Of a stretch of DNA of 64,000 bases, positions 26,516 to 39,100 are shown piece by piece (the stretch's first letter is position 1; each line of letters opens with the position of its first letter). The stretch spans positions 61,165,756 to 61,229,755 of the forward strand of contig CM017561.1 of NCBI GenBank assembly GCA_007844125.1. The letters are read 5' to 3'. The notes under the pieces were generated by a model. The model searched no databases, was not told the DNA's origin, and saw only the letters and a list, made by a program, of their open reading frames with translations. A program made the position numbers and the translations under genes. This DNA is from Sinonovacula constricta. Its lineage: Eukaryota > Mollusca > Bivalvia > Cardiida > Solecurtidae.

Positions 26516-27329
26516 TATGATAAACGTCCAACAAATATCTATACTTTATACACAAGTTAAAAACGTACTTTTATATTAAACACACTTTTTTAAAGTATAT
26601 ATTTGAGCATTGTGTAACATTTAACTGGTGATATTAAGAGAAATAAAATAGACAAAACATAACTTAAAATTACCAATAAAGCCCGAACGTATCTATGAAT
26701 GAACGTATTCTTTAAAATAAACGATCATTTAAGGTTTTATCATTCAAAGACTGTAATTTCTGAATGATCAATTTATAAGGTTCAGACTCTTGCAGATTTT
26801 CTTGAACGATCAAAGGAACAGTAACATTAACAAATAAGATAGTGAAAGCAGAGGTAATGGACGCGATTTGTATACTAATAGTCGGTGCCGCCTTCACCTT
26901 CCATTTATATGGAGGAAAACGGAATGACGAATAGCCGGGCAAAGGTGCATGCAGAGTGAATAAGTGTTATCTGAATCACTTCACATGGCTTGCATACACT
27001 ACATGAGTAAATCTTCTGTTACTTCAAAGACTAGGTATGTTGAAAATACCCCCTATATCATGTGTTAATTACTTACGAGGAAGAAACTGTGAATGTTGAC
27101 TTGGATAAACTCTTATCCTGCTAACCACAAACTGGTCTTTTTTTCTGATAGTATAGATCTAGATCAGCTACTTCGCGCTATGAATTGTCTCATTTGGATA
27201 TACATCATTTGTAGCAAATTCATGTTCAAAAAGGCATTGTTGCTAATGCATCACACCGTGAAAAAATAACCAAAAATTGTATATTCGTTATGAAACAATG
27301 AAGCATGATAAGGGGCTCACTTACTTGTT

Positions 27330-27342
27330 GTTACTAAGCAAC
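27330..27342. promoter_or_regulatory. RFX X-box-like palindrome
   Basis: GTTACTAAGCAAC fits GTTRYY-N1-RRCAAC. It is 2.8 kb before the first cyclase ATG. The following 120 bp end at a possible donor (AAG/GTAATT at about 27462), so this could be a promoter and 5' UTR exon; that is inference. Confidence 0.35.
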
Positions 27343-29109
27343 AAACAGCGTCGTCATGACCAAGGTTTGGCTAGGTTGTCAGTCGCCAGAAGCTCGAAGA
27401 GAAGACCACCGCTGCCATTAGTAACGGACTGGGAGTTAGTCTTGGGTTTCAAAAGCACTAAGGTAATTTACTAGTTTTGTTAAATTTATTTTCTTTCTTA
27501 ATATTTATTGTTTATCTTTGATCAATTATTATGGTTGATTGACGTTTGTTTCGCTGGGCAATGTAATTAAGCCTGTTTAATGATTGTTAATCGTATTCAG
27601 TTATAAATCACATTTATATTAATATTGCATATGATAAAAATAACATTAACTTACGTAAAATGCAAAACGTTTTTGAAAGCTTAATATTCATTTTTAAGAT
27701 TTTTCTCTACAAAGTATTTTTTTGATTTTATATGATTTTTCCTTAGAATGAGTTTATTACTTGAGCTTAATTTGTTTTAAATAAACAACCATAAAAATGC
27801 AACAACAACAACAGTATGTTTATGGTATATAGCTGCAACTTAATAAAAGCCTTTGGCAGTCTTTTTAAATGTATCATAACAAGGTTTAAGCTTGTCGAAC
27901 TTGAAATGTTGAACAGGTCTTAAGGTGGCCCTATTATGTAGTTTCTATAACATCTGCTAAGATGCTTGACATCATTATAAAGCTTTTGTCATAAACTAGA
28001 GACTGATAGCTGATAATTATCTTTAGGTAATAAGATTACTAAAGTTTTAAGAAATAAGGCATGATGTACTTGCATACTTGCAATATAATTATTTTTTAAT
28101 TGAGTGTCTTACACGTTTTGTAGTTTACCCTTACAATGAGAAATTTACGATTGATGTGATTTCCAGTGAAACCTGAAGGTTTATTTAAAGGGAATATGTA
28201 GATGTGTTTTCAGTCTGTAAAAAAACGAATTCATAAATAATGAGCATTTTGATATCACAACATTTCACCTTAACCAGTTTCATAATTAAGTATAACTAAA
28301 AATATAAGTTCTAGTTACAATTATTTACCATGTTTTGTAGATGCACGACGAACCCAGTGGTTACTGATAGTCACGTGTATATACATCATGTCTGACTATT
28401 GGTACCCAAATGGTACATAAAATATTAATTATTTGCTCAACTTGATCGCATTCTCTTAACCGGTGTCTCACCCCAGTTTCAATATATTTACCATTTTTAT
28501 ACACTTACTATCTTTTCCTAGTACTTTTAAAGTATTTTATTGACTTTCTCTTATTCAAGAACAATGCGACATTGCGTAATCAGTCTTACAGTACCAAAAA
28601 TGTTCATATTTATTTCTGTATGCCTATATAAATCCAAATATATATACATTTTAACAATTTAAACCAATGTCCGAAAGTTCTCATGAACATTTTATTTTTA
28701 TTACATAAAAGTTAATAGAGGATATATTAACATTGTAATAATCCTTTTACAGCATAACACATATTTATATTATATATCATTTTTTTTTTTCATATATTCA
28801 TGCAGAAAAATCCATCCAAACTGTTTAAGCATTTGATTGGCGGTTTATAAATAATACATAAAATACATAAATTCATATCCTTTTGATGTTTATCCCTGAT
28901 CTGTTCTAAAATCTTTTTTATGGGGTACACGTATTTTAGGTCATAAGTTTGAAAAGCCCCACCAAAATACGAATTATATAAACCCTGAAAAAGGACAAGA
29001 TAAACGTGTCATACAGCAGCAAGAGAAAGGTTGATAGAAGAGATGATGCAGTTAACGATAGTTGCCACACATGTTCATTCAACTTCTTTAAAATTTCGGA
29101 CCCGACGTT

Positions 29110-29123
29110 GTTGTCATAGCAAC
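29110..29123. promoter_or_regulatory. RFX X-box-like palindrome
   Basis: GTTGTCATAGCAAC is close to the ideal X-box GTTGCCATGGCAAC, about 1 kb before the cyclase start codon. Confidence 0.45.
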
Positions 29124-30005
29124 GACAAATTATCGCAATTTGCAAGAAATCGATTACTTGTGATATTTACCCTTGTAGACGTGCATAACATGTATAATTG
29201 TCTTATATATAAACACCATGTTCGAAGGTTGTAGTTATAGATTTATGTAAAAAGTTGTGAATTATAATAAAAAAGGTATGGTCTGGTGCATTTAAGGTAA
29301 TGGCTTTTTGTTCAATATTGTTTGCTCCCATTTGATTTTTTTGTGTTAGGTTCAGAAGCTTGTCTTAGGCAATTTTAAATTTCAAATAAATAGATACATT
29401 TCAAATAAATAAATAATACATTGGGGGAGGGAATTAATTATTCAACTTCGTTGTACTTGCAATAGCATAAAAAGAATAACATGTTCGTAAAAGTAACATA
29501 GAAATTAAGAATAATTTTTAAACCTGTGTTGAAAATGTCAGCATTGAATTCAGCAGTTATCTTTTTAATTCATTATATGGCAAACCTTATTTGTTCAAAA
29601 CGATAACATTATCATTTACATGGGCAATACAACAACAACTAAAACCCAATTGAAAAATCGTGTTTCTATTTTAAAGTTTTCAGTAAGTATAATTCTGCAT
29701 AAAAGTACTTACAATGATTCTTTCTAGGACCTAAGAGGCTTGTTAAGCAGCAAAAGCACAAACAAAATTAAAAGCAAAATCTGAAATCACTTACTATTTT
29801 TCATAAACTATGTTACATAATAAGAAGAAATAAAGTTAATTTGCCTGGAAGTTATATAATTCCATTAGATATTACGAGATTCTTTTAGTTTGCATATCAA
29901 CTTTGCATCTATATCCAATTTTGTCGTACATATTAAATATGCATCGTTTCGAACAAGCTAAGTTTGGCTTTTATGTCGGTTTTATTGCTAACCTAACGTC
30001 AAGTT

Positions 30006-30046
30006 AATATGACGACGATGACGACGATGAAGAAGACGATTATGAC

Positions 30047-30099
<53 letters not shown>

Positions 30100-30106
30100 C
30101 GATGAT
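30006..30106. repeat. (GAT)n microsatellite beside the first cyclase coding exon
   Basis: About 100 bp of GAC/GAT units end about 10 bp before the acceptor TTTCAG at 30111-30116. Confidence 0.95.
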
Positions 30107-30139
30107 ACTGTTTCAGACACATCACATAGTAACATCAAG

Positions 30140-33100
30140 ATGCCTTGGTGGAAGAAAGACAAGGGTACGATCCATCCGGCGAAGATCGGGGTGGCACGAA
30201 CACACTCGATGTCGAGTTCGATGGTGTCGTTGTCCCCCTCGCAGCTCAATACGGCCATCATGGAAATGTTGAACGTCAACAACAGCGGCAACAGGTGTCA
30301 GAATGCGTGTAGAGGTAGGTAGACTGCGTTGTCCAGTCACTGCCCTAGACTTCTAACTTTAGAGAAATATGACAGTTATAATGAGGGCGTTTTACGTCAG
30401 ACTAGTACAAGATCTGAGGAAAAGTAAAAATAGAAAATGGTCATTGTTTACCTGTTGTTGTTTTTTTTTTTCGTTCTAGTTCTAGTTTTATAAAAGAAAA
30501 CCAGTATAGCAATGGCAGTACGTTTTTTAGACAGTAGAGAATTTTATCAGCGCTGGTTTACCAGTTTTCTTGGCATTCAAGATGCTGTAACGATGATTAA
30601 GTACAAGAAAACTTAAAAAAATGCCATCTTATTAATCAGTTTCCCGTGATAATTCATGAAGTCATAAGAGAATTTTACCAGCCCGGAAAACCAGTTTTCA
30701 TGGGATTTGAGATGGTGGTGGTTCACGTAAACTTAGAAAAATGCCACCATTTTACCCCCTTTAAGTGATAGTTCTAGTTTTATCAAGGGACAACAACACT
30801 GGCAGGTCGTCTTGAAGAAAGAAGATCATTTTATCAGCACTGGTTAACCAGTATTCTTGGCATTCCAGCACCGTTTTGTCAAAGACTGGTTAACACATAA
30901 GCAGTATAGAACAGTGTTATACCAGATGGATTACCCAGTCTTGTAGGCTGTATAAACATCTTAAAGGTAATATCTGTTTGGACAGGATTTTTTTTTCAAA
31001 TAAGCATCTTAACTATTATTACCAGAAAACATTCCTCGAAATGTTATTAATTAATACCCTTTATCTAGGTGAAATGTGGAGCATAACACCACACACAACA
31101 TTACAAACTTGCATTTCTTATTTAGGCCACGATGCAGAGTTTGCTATATTTAAACTAGAAAACACGTGACCACTTACTTTTGAGATCACGTGACATGATC
31201 ATCCTGGTAATGGTCATCAGATCTGACGTCGATATTTGTTTTAGTTGAAATCCCCATCGCACTTAACAATAGATTTGGAAATAATGGACATTTATTGCGA
31301 CATATTTTACGATTTCTAATGTCTAACAATTAAGGCAATTTTATAAACAGCCTTTGCTTACACTTAAGCATTATTTTAGAAGCAGCCATGCATAGTCTCT
31401 CAGAACATGACTAAGATATTGTTACATATATTAGATATAGGCCAATTTCAGGATACAACCATTAATCTATGACGCGTTTTATCGTCTTGTAGCTTGGTAG
31501 AATGGTTTTCTGGACGCTTTAGAGGTCGTATCCGACAGTTTACCTATGTCAGTTGCATGTAACAATATTTCCCCACTGTTTTGAAGGAATTAAGGCATAA
31601 CTTCTACATAATCTTATACTTTATGCTAAGAAAAGAAATTTAAATACGTCTTTTATTGCTAAACAACTCAAATTGTGAAAAAAACAACTCTAAGTTTCAT
31701 TCGTAAATAAGTTTCATTGTTTCCCAATCTACTTATAAGCAAAGTGATCTCTGCTAAAAATAGTTTCCGACGTCAGAGTGCACTACCCGGATGTTGATAT
31801 AATCTGATTTCAAATGTAAGTTGTCACGGGGTTTTCATAGTTTAAAAATATCTATCTCTACAGCGTGGTACAGATAGGAAAGACTTGTTTGCAATGACAT
31901 GTGGGGATTTATGCTACACTGTTCACTTAGATCTAGGACATCAATGAACAGAATGTTGCAGGGCCTTTTCATGTAACAATGGCTTATTTTGAATATTTGA
32001 GCAAAATATTTTCTATCCAAACTGTCGGATACCATCTTTAATGCGTCACGTGACAAACAATATCTTTATATATGGCTTACTCATAAGCTGCTTTGGCAAA
32101 GCGTACAAATCCAGATAAGGGAGGTCACGATGTAGACTTTCTGATCAGGATCGACAATATTTCTGCAGAGCCAATAGCAAGATGTCGTGATACCCCAGTA
32201 TGTGCTTAGTAAAAAAAATAGTGGATGATCTTGCTTTGGTTATAAATAAACAAATACTGCACGGTATGGGTCAATCTCGCAGGTGATCCCATCACGACAG
32301 CGGGGCAGCGGAACCAGATGATCAAGATGTTGGCCATTATCCTCATTCCCGTCCTCATCCTGGTCGGCCTCACAGGCAACTCGTTTGGCACAACCCTCAA
32401 CAACTACCTCTACTCCAACTCAATCCGTTCCACACTCTTGTTCAGGTTTGTATTGGGCAGTGTATCTTGATATCATTCGGATATCTTTAGATTTTTTTAT
32501 GTGAACATATTTAAAAGAAACATCCAATGCCAGCTACATATAGTTCACCCTTTTCTTGCTACAAACTCTGTTAGGGAAGGTAATGTTTTATGTTAATTTG
32601 GTAGTTGGTGTTTTACCATCATGTAAAGGAGTTAAACGCCATCCGCCACAAACGGTTATGTATTATTATTCGCTTTAATATGACGCCTTTACCTTTTCTT
32701 AATTTTATTAGATTGTGTGATTACATTTTTCTACACATCTCCATCCATTACATTTTACATAGTCGCGCAAATTTTGCCATTTATCATTTTGATGTCAGTT
32801 GTTTTTATTTAATTACATGTATATATTTAAAATATCACTAAAATGCTTAAATGTTTACAAATCAATGAATTTCCTATTTTCTGGACATTTTTTAGACTTT
32901 TCATGGTGGGTAACTATTTCATATTGCTTTAATTGGAATAAAAACTTATTAAAATAGAAAAATCTTGTGAAAGATAATTTTATCAATTAACATTTGTTCT
33001 TTTTTCCCCGCCAAATTTAGTCTTGACATGGCGTTTATGATTCGGGCTCTACAGCGGGAGCGTGACGGGAGCGCCCTCTACCTGAGCTCTATTCGACCGG

Positions 33101-36100
33101 AAACGAAGGGTTTTCTACTAGAGAGGTATGCCGACACCGATGAGGCCGTACAGACACTTCCGGAATGGCCGACGTCACTCAGTACGTCAAGGTCTGAGTT
33201 TGACTCCAGCGAGACGTTTCTTAAGACGCTCAACCGACACAGGTAAGATGATGGCCCAATATTTATATTTACTTGAATTCAGTCTTGTCGACCAATGGAT
33301 ATACTCAATATAAGCTGAAACCCCGAAACTTGTTGAAGATACAAACTGTTAACGAGTGTCTTGCTGGTAAAGTAATAAGTAGGTCTATAACAATGTTTTA
33401 CATTTTGTTACAATAAGTAGTAATAAATATGACATCAATATTTAAGAATAAAAGACGACGTTTAAATTATTGTCGTCCGTTTCGTCATGTTTTGATTAAG
33501 ATGTAAATGAGCCAACCAACCGCGATTTATATAAAGTGCCGATTTTTTTTAAAGCTAGTGAAGCCTGCAGACTAACTATACAACAATATGTATTATAAAC
33601 AATAATTTACGGCGGCATTCGGTCCATACGCTATGAAGGCTGTTATTTTGCCACGGGAGTGGGTAACTTATAACCACTTGCGTATTTCTGTGTTATGTGC
33701 ATGCATACATATATATTTACAAGTGGCAGGTGCTCCCGCCGGAATATTACAATGTTCATGTACTGTACAAATGCCTGTGTATACGCAAGATTTAACTTCG
33801 AAGCAGTCAATAACGGTCAAATAAGCGACGTCCAGTTCTTTTGACGGAGAAATATGTCAGACAAATGTCTGGATAGAACCAAAGACGCACCGCAGACTAC
33901 TAAATATGTTGTGTCAAAGTGGCTCGGTTAGTAATACGGGGTTGGCTGCATAAAATGTAACACAACAGTATTGGTTTGAACTGCTAATTAAACATAATTG
34001 GTTACCTGGCAACTTCAAGATCAAAAGACCATCCGCTAATCGTCGGCAGAATACGGGCAATTTTCGGCTCGTTTGAAATCGATGTTACCAACGCGAGGTA
34101 TCAACAGTACAGGCTTGTTGACTTACAAATTATGCATTAACGTAAACAGATTAACAACTGCTAATTTTTAAAAGGTGAATCATTCATTGTGCAACTTATA
34201 TTTGACGTTGGAAATTCTTGGCAATATGTGTAATACAGCGGCCAAAAATTCAAGTCCTGTGCTGTCTTAGCAAATTCGCAACCTCGTACTCTTCATTTCT
34301 ATCGTCAACTAAAATAATTATATCTAAGAGCAATGAGAAAATATGCCATACTATATTTCGTAATTGGATTGAATATATAATAGCCACGCTTACAAAATAA
34401 ATTGCATCATATCCCTGTATACTATCGCAGTTCGAAAGTCCAAAATACAATCGTCTGCCTGTATAATATGTTAACGGAGTTTTTGTCGGCAAGTCGAATA
34501 CCTGGCGGGAAAATTATTCTTCTAAAACATTACGAGAGCGCATATTTCCAGAAAAAAGATTTGTACTGTTTTGTGGAGATTTTAAGGACAACGATTGGGA
34601 TTACATCATGCAGTTACCACAGTTTGTCCACTTTATTGACTTGCATTATTTTCACTACTACTGGTAATCCACCAGACTAGTTAATGTATAATAATACACG
34701 TTACTATATAAAGTTGGAAATACAATGTTATCGGTTTGGTTGTCAAATTCAAATGTCAAATTTCTGCACCCCTCCCTGTAAAAATCCTTTCGGTAACTCC
34801 TCCAGTCAAATCGGAACCAATCAATCACAACTAAAGTATACATTATTTATATAAAAATTGTCACGTGACCATGCCACTTGACTGCTGATGCCCGAACTCT
34901 TATCGTAAAATAAGAAGGAAAATATCTGACTAAACAGCATAAGTGACAAAATGTTATAAAACAGTTTGTCAAAGCATTTTATTTTTTAACAAAGTCGACA
35001 TAATTCTTTATATTGATTGAAATAACACTTGTATGCTTATGAAGTGCAACACATGATAGATCGACAACTTCGCAGCAGATTAAGGTATTAAAACCAGGTT
35101 GATCAATACAACTTTAAACAGCTTGTCTATGTGATTTGATGAAGTTTGATATAAGTGAAGTCAACTTACTCAGAAAAATGAGGATTGATAACACAGTAAG
35201 AAAATAATGTCACCGCGAGACTTAAGTAGGACCTTTCGGATTATATTTATTTATTCATTGTAGACAAATTATTCTACAATTTGCAAGCATGGTTTTCGTT
35301 TCCTTGTTTTCAGAAAAAAAAAATAAAAAAATAGTGACAAGTTACACTATTTCTAGCTTTGAGGTATGGATTCATACCCGCTCCCTGTCTACTCCCTTAA
35401 CCGTAAATCCCACGACAGCGAAGCTGGGGTATGCAGTTACAAGCAGTATATGTACGGCCGATGCTATATGTTGTTTTTTTTGCAAATTTTTTAATCAATA
35501 CGTCCTGGGTCGATTAATTTAACTTCCAGCTGACCTGCGATAAACCAACCCTAACTTTATGTGTGCTTTACAAATAAATTACCTATATTCACCAGGTACG
35601 AACTGGACACATTAAAGGTAACCTTCCACGACGAACTGATCACATATTCAGACTGGATCGAGGTGTTTATTAAATGGTTCTACAAGTCAATCACAGAAGC
35701 AAGGGCAGAAAAGGTAGGTAGTCGCTTTAGGAAGTAGCTTTACTCCTCAAGTCGATGTGCAGATGCCATCGCATTAACCCCAAAGTCTATGTACTAAGGT
35801 AGTCGCTTTAGAAATAAATTTTACACACTGTGCAAATTCCTTTTTTTCCTAAAGGGTATGTCTGGAGTTGTTAGATTTACCCCTGAAGTTATTGTTCTGA
35901 GGTAGTCAGTTAACCTCTATAGCCACTGTATTTAGGCGGCCACTTCACCCTAACGCCATTGCACTGAGGGCGTCCTTTCACCTTTATGGTCACTGTATTG
36001 AGATGGTCGCTTTACTTCTATAGCTATTGCACTGAGGGCGTCCATTCACCTCTATGGTAACTGTGTTGAGATAGTCGCTTTATTCCTAACGCCATTGCAC

Positions 36101-39100
36101 TGAGGGCGTCCTTTCACCTTTATGGTCACTGTATTGAGATGGTCGCTTTACTTCTATAGCTATTGCACTGAGGGCGTCCATTCACCTCTATGGTAACTGT
36201 GTTGAGATAGTCGCTTTATTCCTAACGCCACTGTACTGAGGGTGTCCATTCAACTCTTTGGTCACTGTATTGAGATGGTCGCTTTACCTCTAACGCCATT
36301 GTACTGAGGGTTTCCATTCACCTCTATGGTCACTGTATTGAGATGGTCGCTTTACCCCTAACGCCATTGTACTGAGGGTGTCCATTCACCTCTATGTTCA
36401 CTGTATTGAGATGGTCCCGTTACCTTTAAAGTCATTGTATTGAAGGAGTCTCGTGTATGTCTACAATAAATACTCCATTGGAATTGCCAAATGAATAAAG
36501 GTCACAAAAAGAAATCAAATGATTTCGAACATAACATTAAACAAAATATATTCTTTATCTATAGCGATGCATATAATAGAATTGCAACTGAATGTTTTTT
36601 TATATAATTGTTGTTGTGCCAATTCTTTCGGTTAACTATTTATCCATTGAAGAAAAAAAACAACAGGAAATCAGACGCAAGAAGTTGTGCAACGGAGACG
36701 TCTCCAGAATAATGGCATTTCCAGCAGCTATCAAACTAGTAAAGCATTATTTACCATACGTTAAACTTTACTGTGTTTCTATCTATTGATACTACAGGTA
36801 TGGAAAGCCTTTGTGGCTTACCAGGAACTGTTAGTGGCATCGGAATACCTCGGCCGCGAACGTGCTATGGGTGTCATCTTCTACACTCTTGGAGAGTTCC
36901 CGACACGAGAGGAATATCTATACTTCGTCGAAAGTCAGGACACCTCCAATGCCTCGTTCGCGGCTGCCAGACAGTATTCTCAGATTGCCAAGGCCATTTA
37001 TGACGCTAAGATTCTAGACAATCCGGATATAATGAAGACAATCCAAAACAAACGGGCGGAAATCCGATCCCGAAACACCGGCGCGGATGACAATACCGTC
37101 GGCTCGCTAGACGAAGCGAAGTACTGGTTCGAAAATATGACATATTTCCAGGTAGGGATCGTTCTGCGTCTGCTTGTCTGTGTGTTTTAGCTGTATAGTT
37201 ATATTGTTTTTAGCAATCAGTCAGTTTCTACTGTCTTTTTATCACTTTCTTGACAGACAAACAAACCCAAACAACTCCGATTTGTACAGCTGAAGAAAAC
37301 GACAGATTCATTGGTACAATAAAATTCTAAGGGGACACAGCTTCACCATCATTTTAACTTGATTATACAAAGACATTTGACTGAAGACTTAGCCTACATA
37401 TATAGGAGATGCATATCACAATTATCATGAAATCAAAAGGTTCGGTGCGATGCATTACAATATAAGCGAACCAGTATTTTGCCTTGAAGTCTTGAGTCAA
37501 AATTTCAGGACATTATCAAGGAAGCACAAGTTTCCTTGGCGTTGACTATCGACGGACTGTTGGAGGCTCGTCAGCAGACAGACCTTACAAACATCATCAT
37601 CATCTGCATCATCTTCAGTGCTGTCCTTATCCTCTGCCCCATCATCATTTACGCCGTTTACAGTCTTACAGTGGAGATTCAACGATGTTCTATCCACATC
37701 GCAGACAGGTACGAAACAGGTTTAGTTTCTTTCAATGTCATTTTTCTTTCATTCATAGGTTAAAAAAAAACTTCTTATGGATGTATTAATAAACAGTCTT
37801 CTTTCTTCTTACTTAAACTATGATAGTTTCCTTATTCTGCACACAAAATATCTAAGTAATTTCTTAGACTTAAAGATGTTATCAGGTTGGACCAAAAGAT
37901 TCTCAAATGACCAAATAAGTCACTGTTACCTAAAATGTTCTTGCAAAATGTTGCTCATTGACGCCCTAAATCAGCGTGAACAGTGAACATAAGTCCCCAT
38001 CTCTCATTACAAACATGTATTTTTCTATCTGAGCCACGCTGCAGAGATAGCTATTTTTAACTAGGAAAACCACGTGACATCTCCCTTTTGAGACAACGCT
38101 ATATCGTCATCCGGATAATCCTCTCTGACGTCGGTATCTATTTTTAGCAGAGATCATTGCCGTGCTTATTTATAGATTCGGAATTATTAAACTTTTACAG
38201 TTATTATATCGCGATTTGTACTGGCAGTGTTTAAAACCGTCTTTACTTTTACCATAGTATGAGTTCATGCACAAATTATACACATATTCCCCAGAGCAAA
38301 AAAGTAAAAAAAAATTAAATAAATAAGATTCCTTATGAATACGACAACTTGAGACTAAATAACCTATTGAGTAGATTCTATTCAGACTGCTTCCAGCAGC
38401 AGCTGGCTGATCTGTGTCTCCACAGTTATCTATCCCTGAACAAATCATACTAAGCTGGCAACAGTTAAGAAAGGTTTGTAAATTAATCGAATAGGTGAAC
38501 TATTTAAGCGATCAGGATGCCTAAGGCTGTGGTTACCGATAGATTGGATGCCAATGTCATGGCTACTTTGGTTAAGTTGGTAAGGTTAAATAATGAGTTT
38601 CCACTTTAGATTAAAGAAGATGGGTATAGTAACATGTGCATACAAGAGTTTAAATTCTACATAAGGTAAGATATTGTAAAAGCTTTATTTTATTTTTAAT
38701 AAACGGTTGGCGAACCGTTGACAAATAGAATTGTGCTGCAAACGTTATTCATTCGTTCAAAACTATCGTGGTAGGCAGAGAAAAGAAGAGGACATGCACG
38801 TTGTTTCTTAATCAAAAACTGCACATATGATAACATTTAACAATTAAATATACATAACTAAAGTTTGCAGGATTACGGTACTTAGCAAGTAATAGAAGCG
38901 GATACAATCTTGAACCAGAAAGTATCAAAGTGCCATACATTGTACGTACACTTTTTCCAAGACAAGCGCTTAGCAAGAAGAAAATGCAGAGAAATCTGCT
39001 GTATTAAAAAGTGCATATTTGCGATTAATTTATGCTATACAAAAAAATGTGCCTAACTTTTAGAACAAAGGCACTAAGCAAGGAGAAGAAGCGGACAGAC

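Noticed and set aside
26712..26942. Minus-strand 76-codon frame with a hydrophobic stretch
   Set aside because: No acceptor or donor, homologue or composition signal was convincing; it could not be linked to the orphan exon at 22885.
27277..27474. 65-codon plus-strand frame near an X-box
   Set aside because: There is no coding evidence; if transcribed, it fits better as an untranslated first exon.
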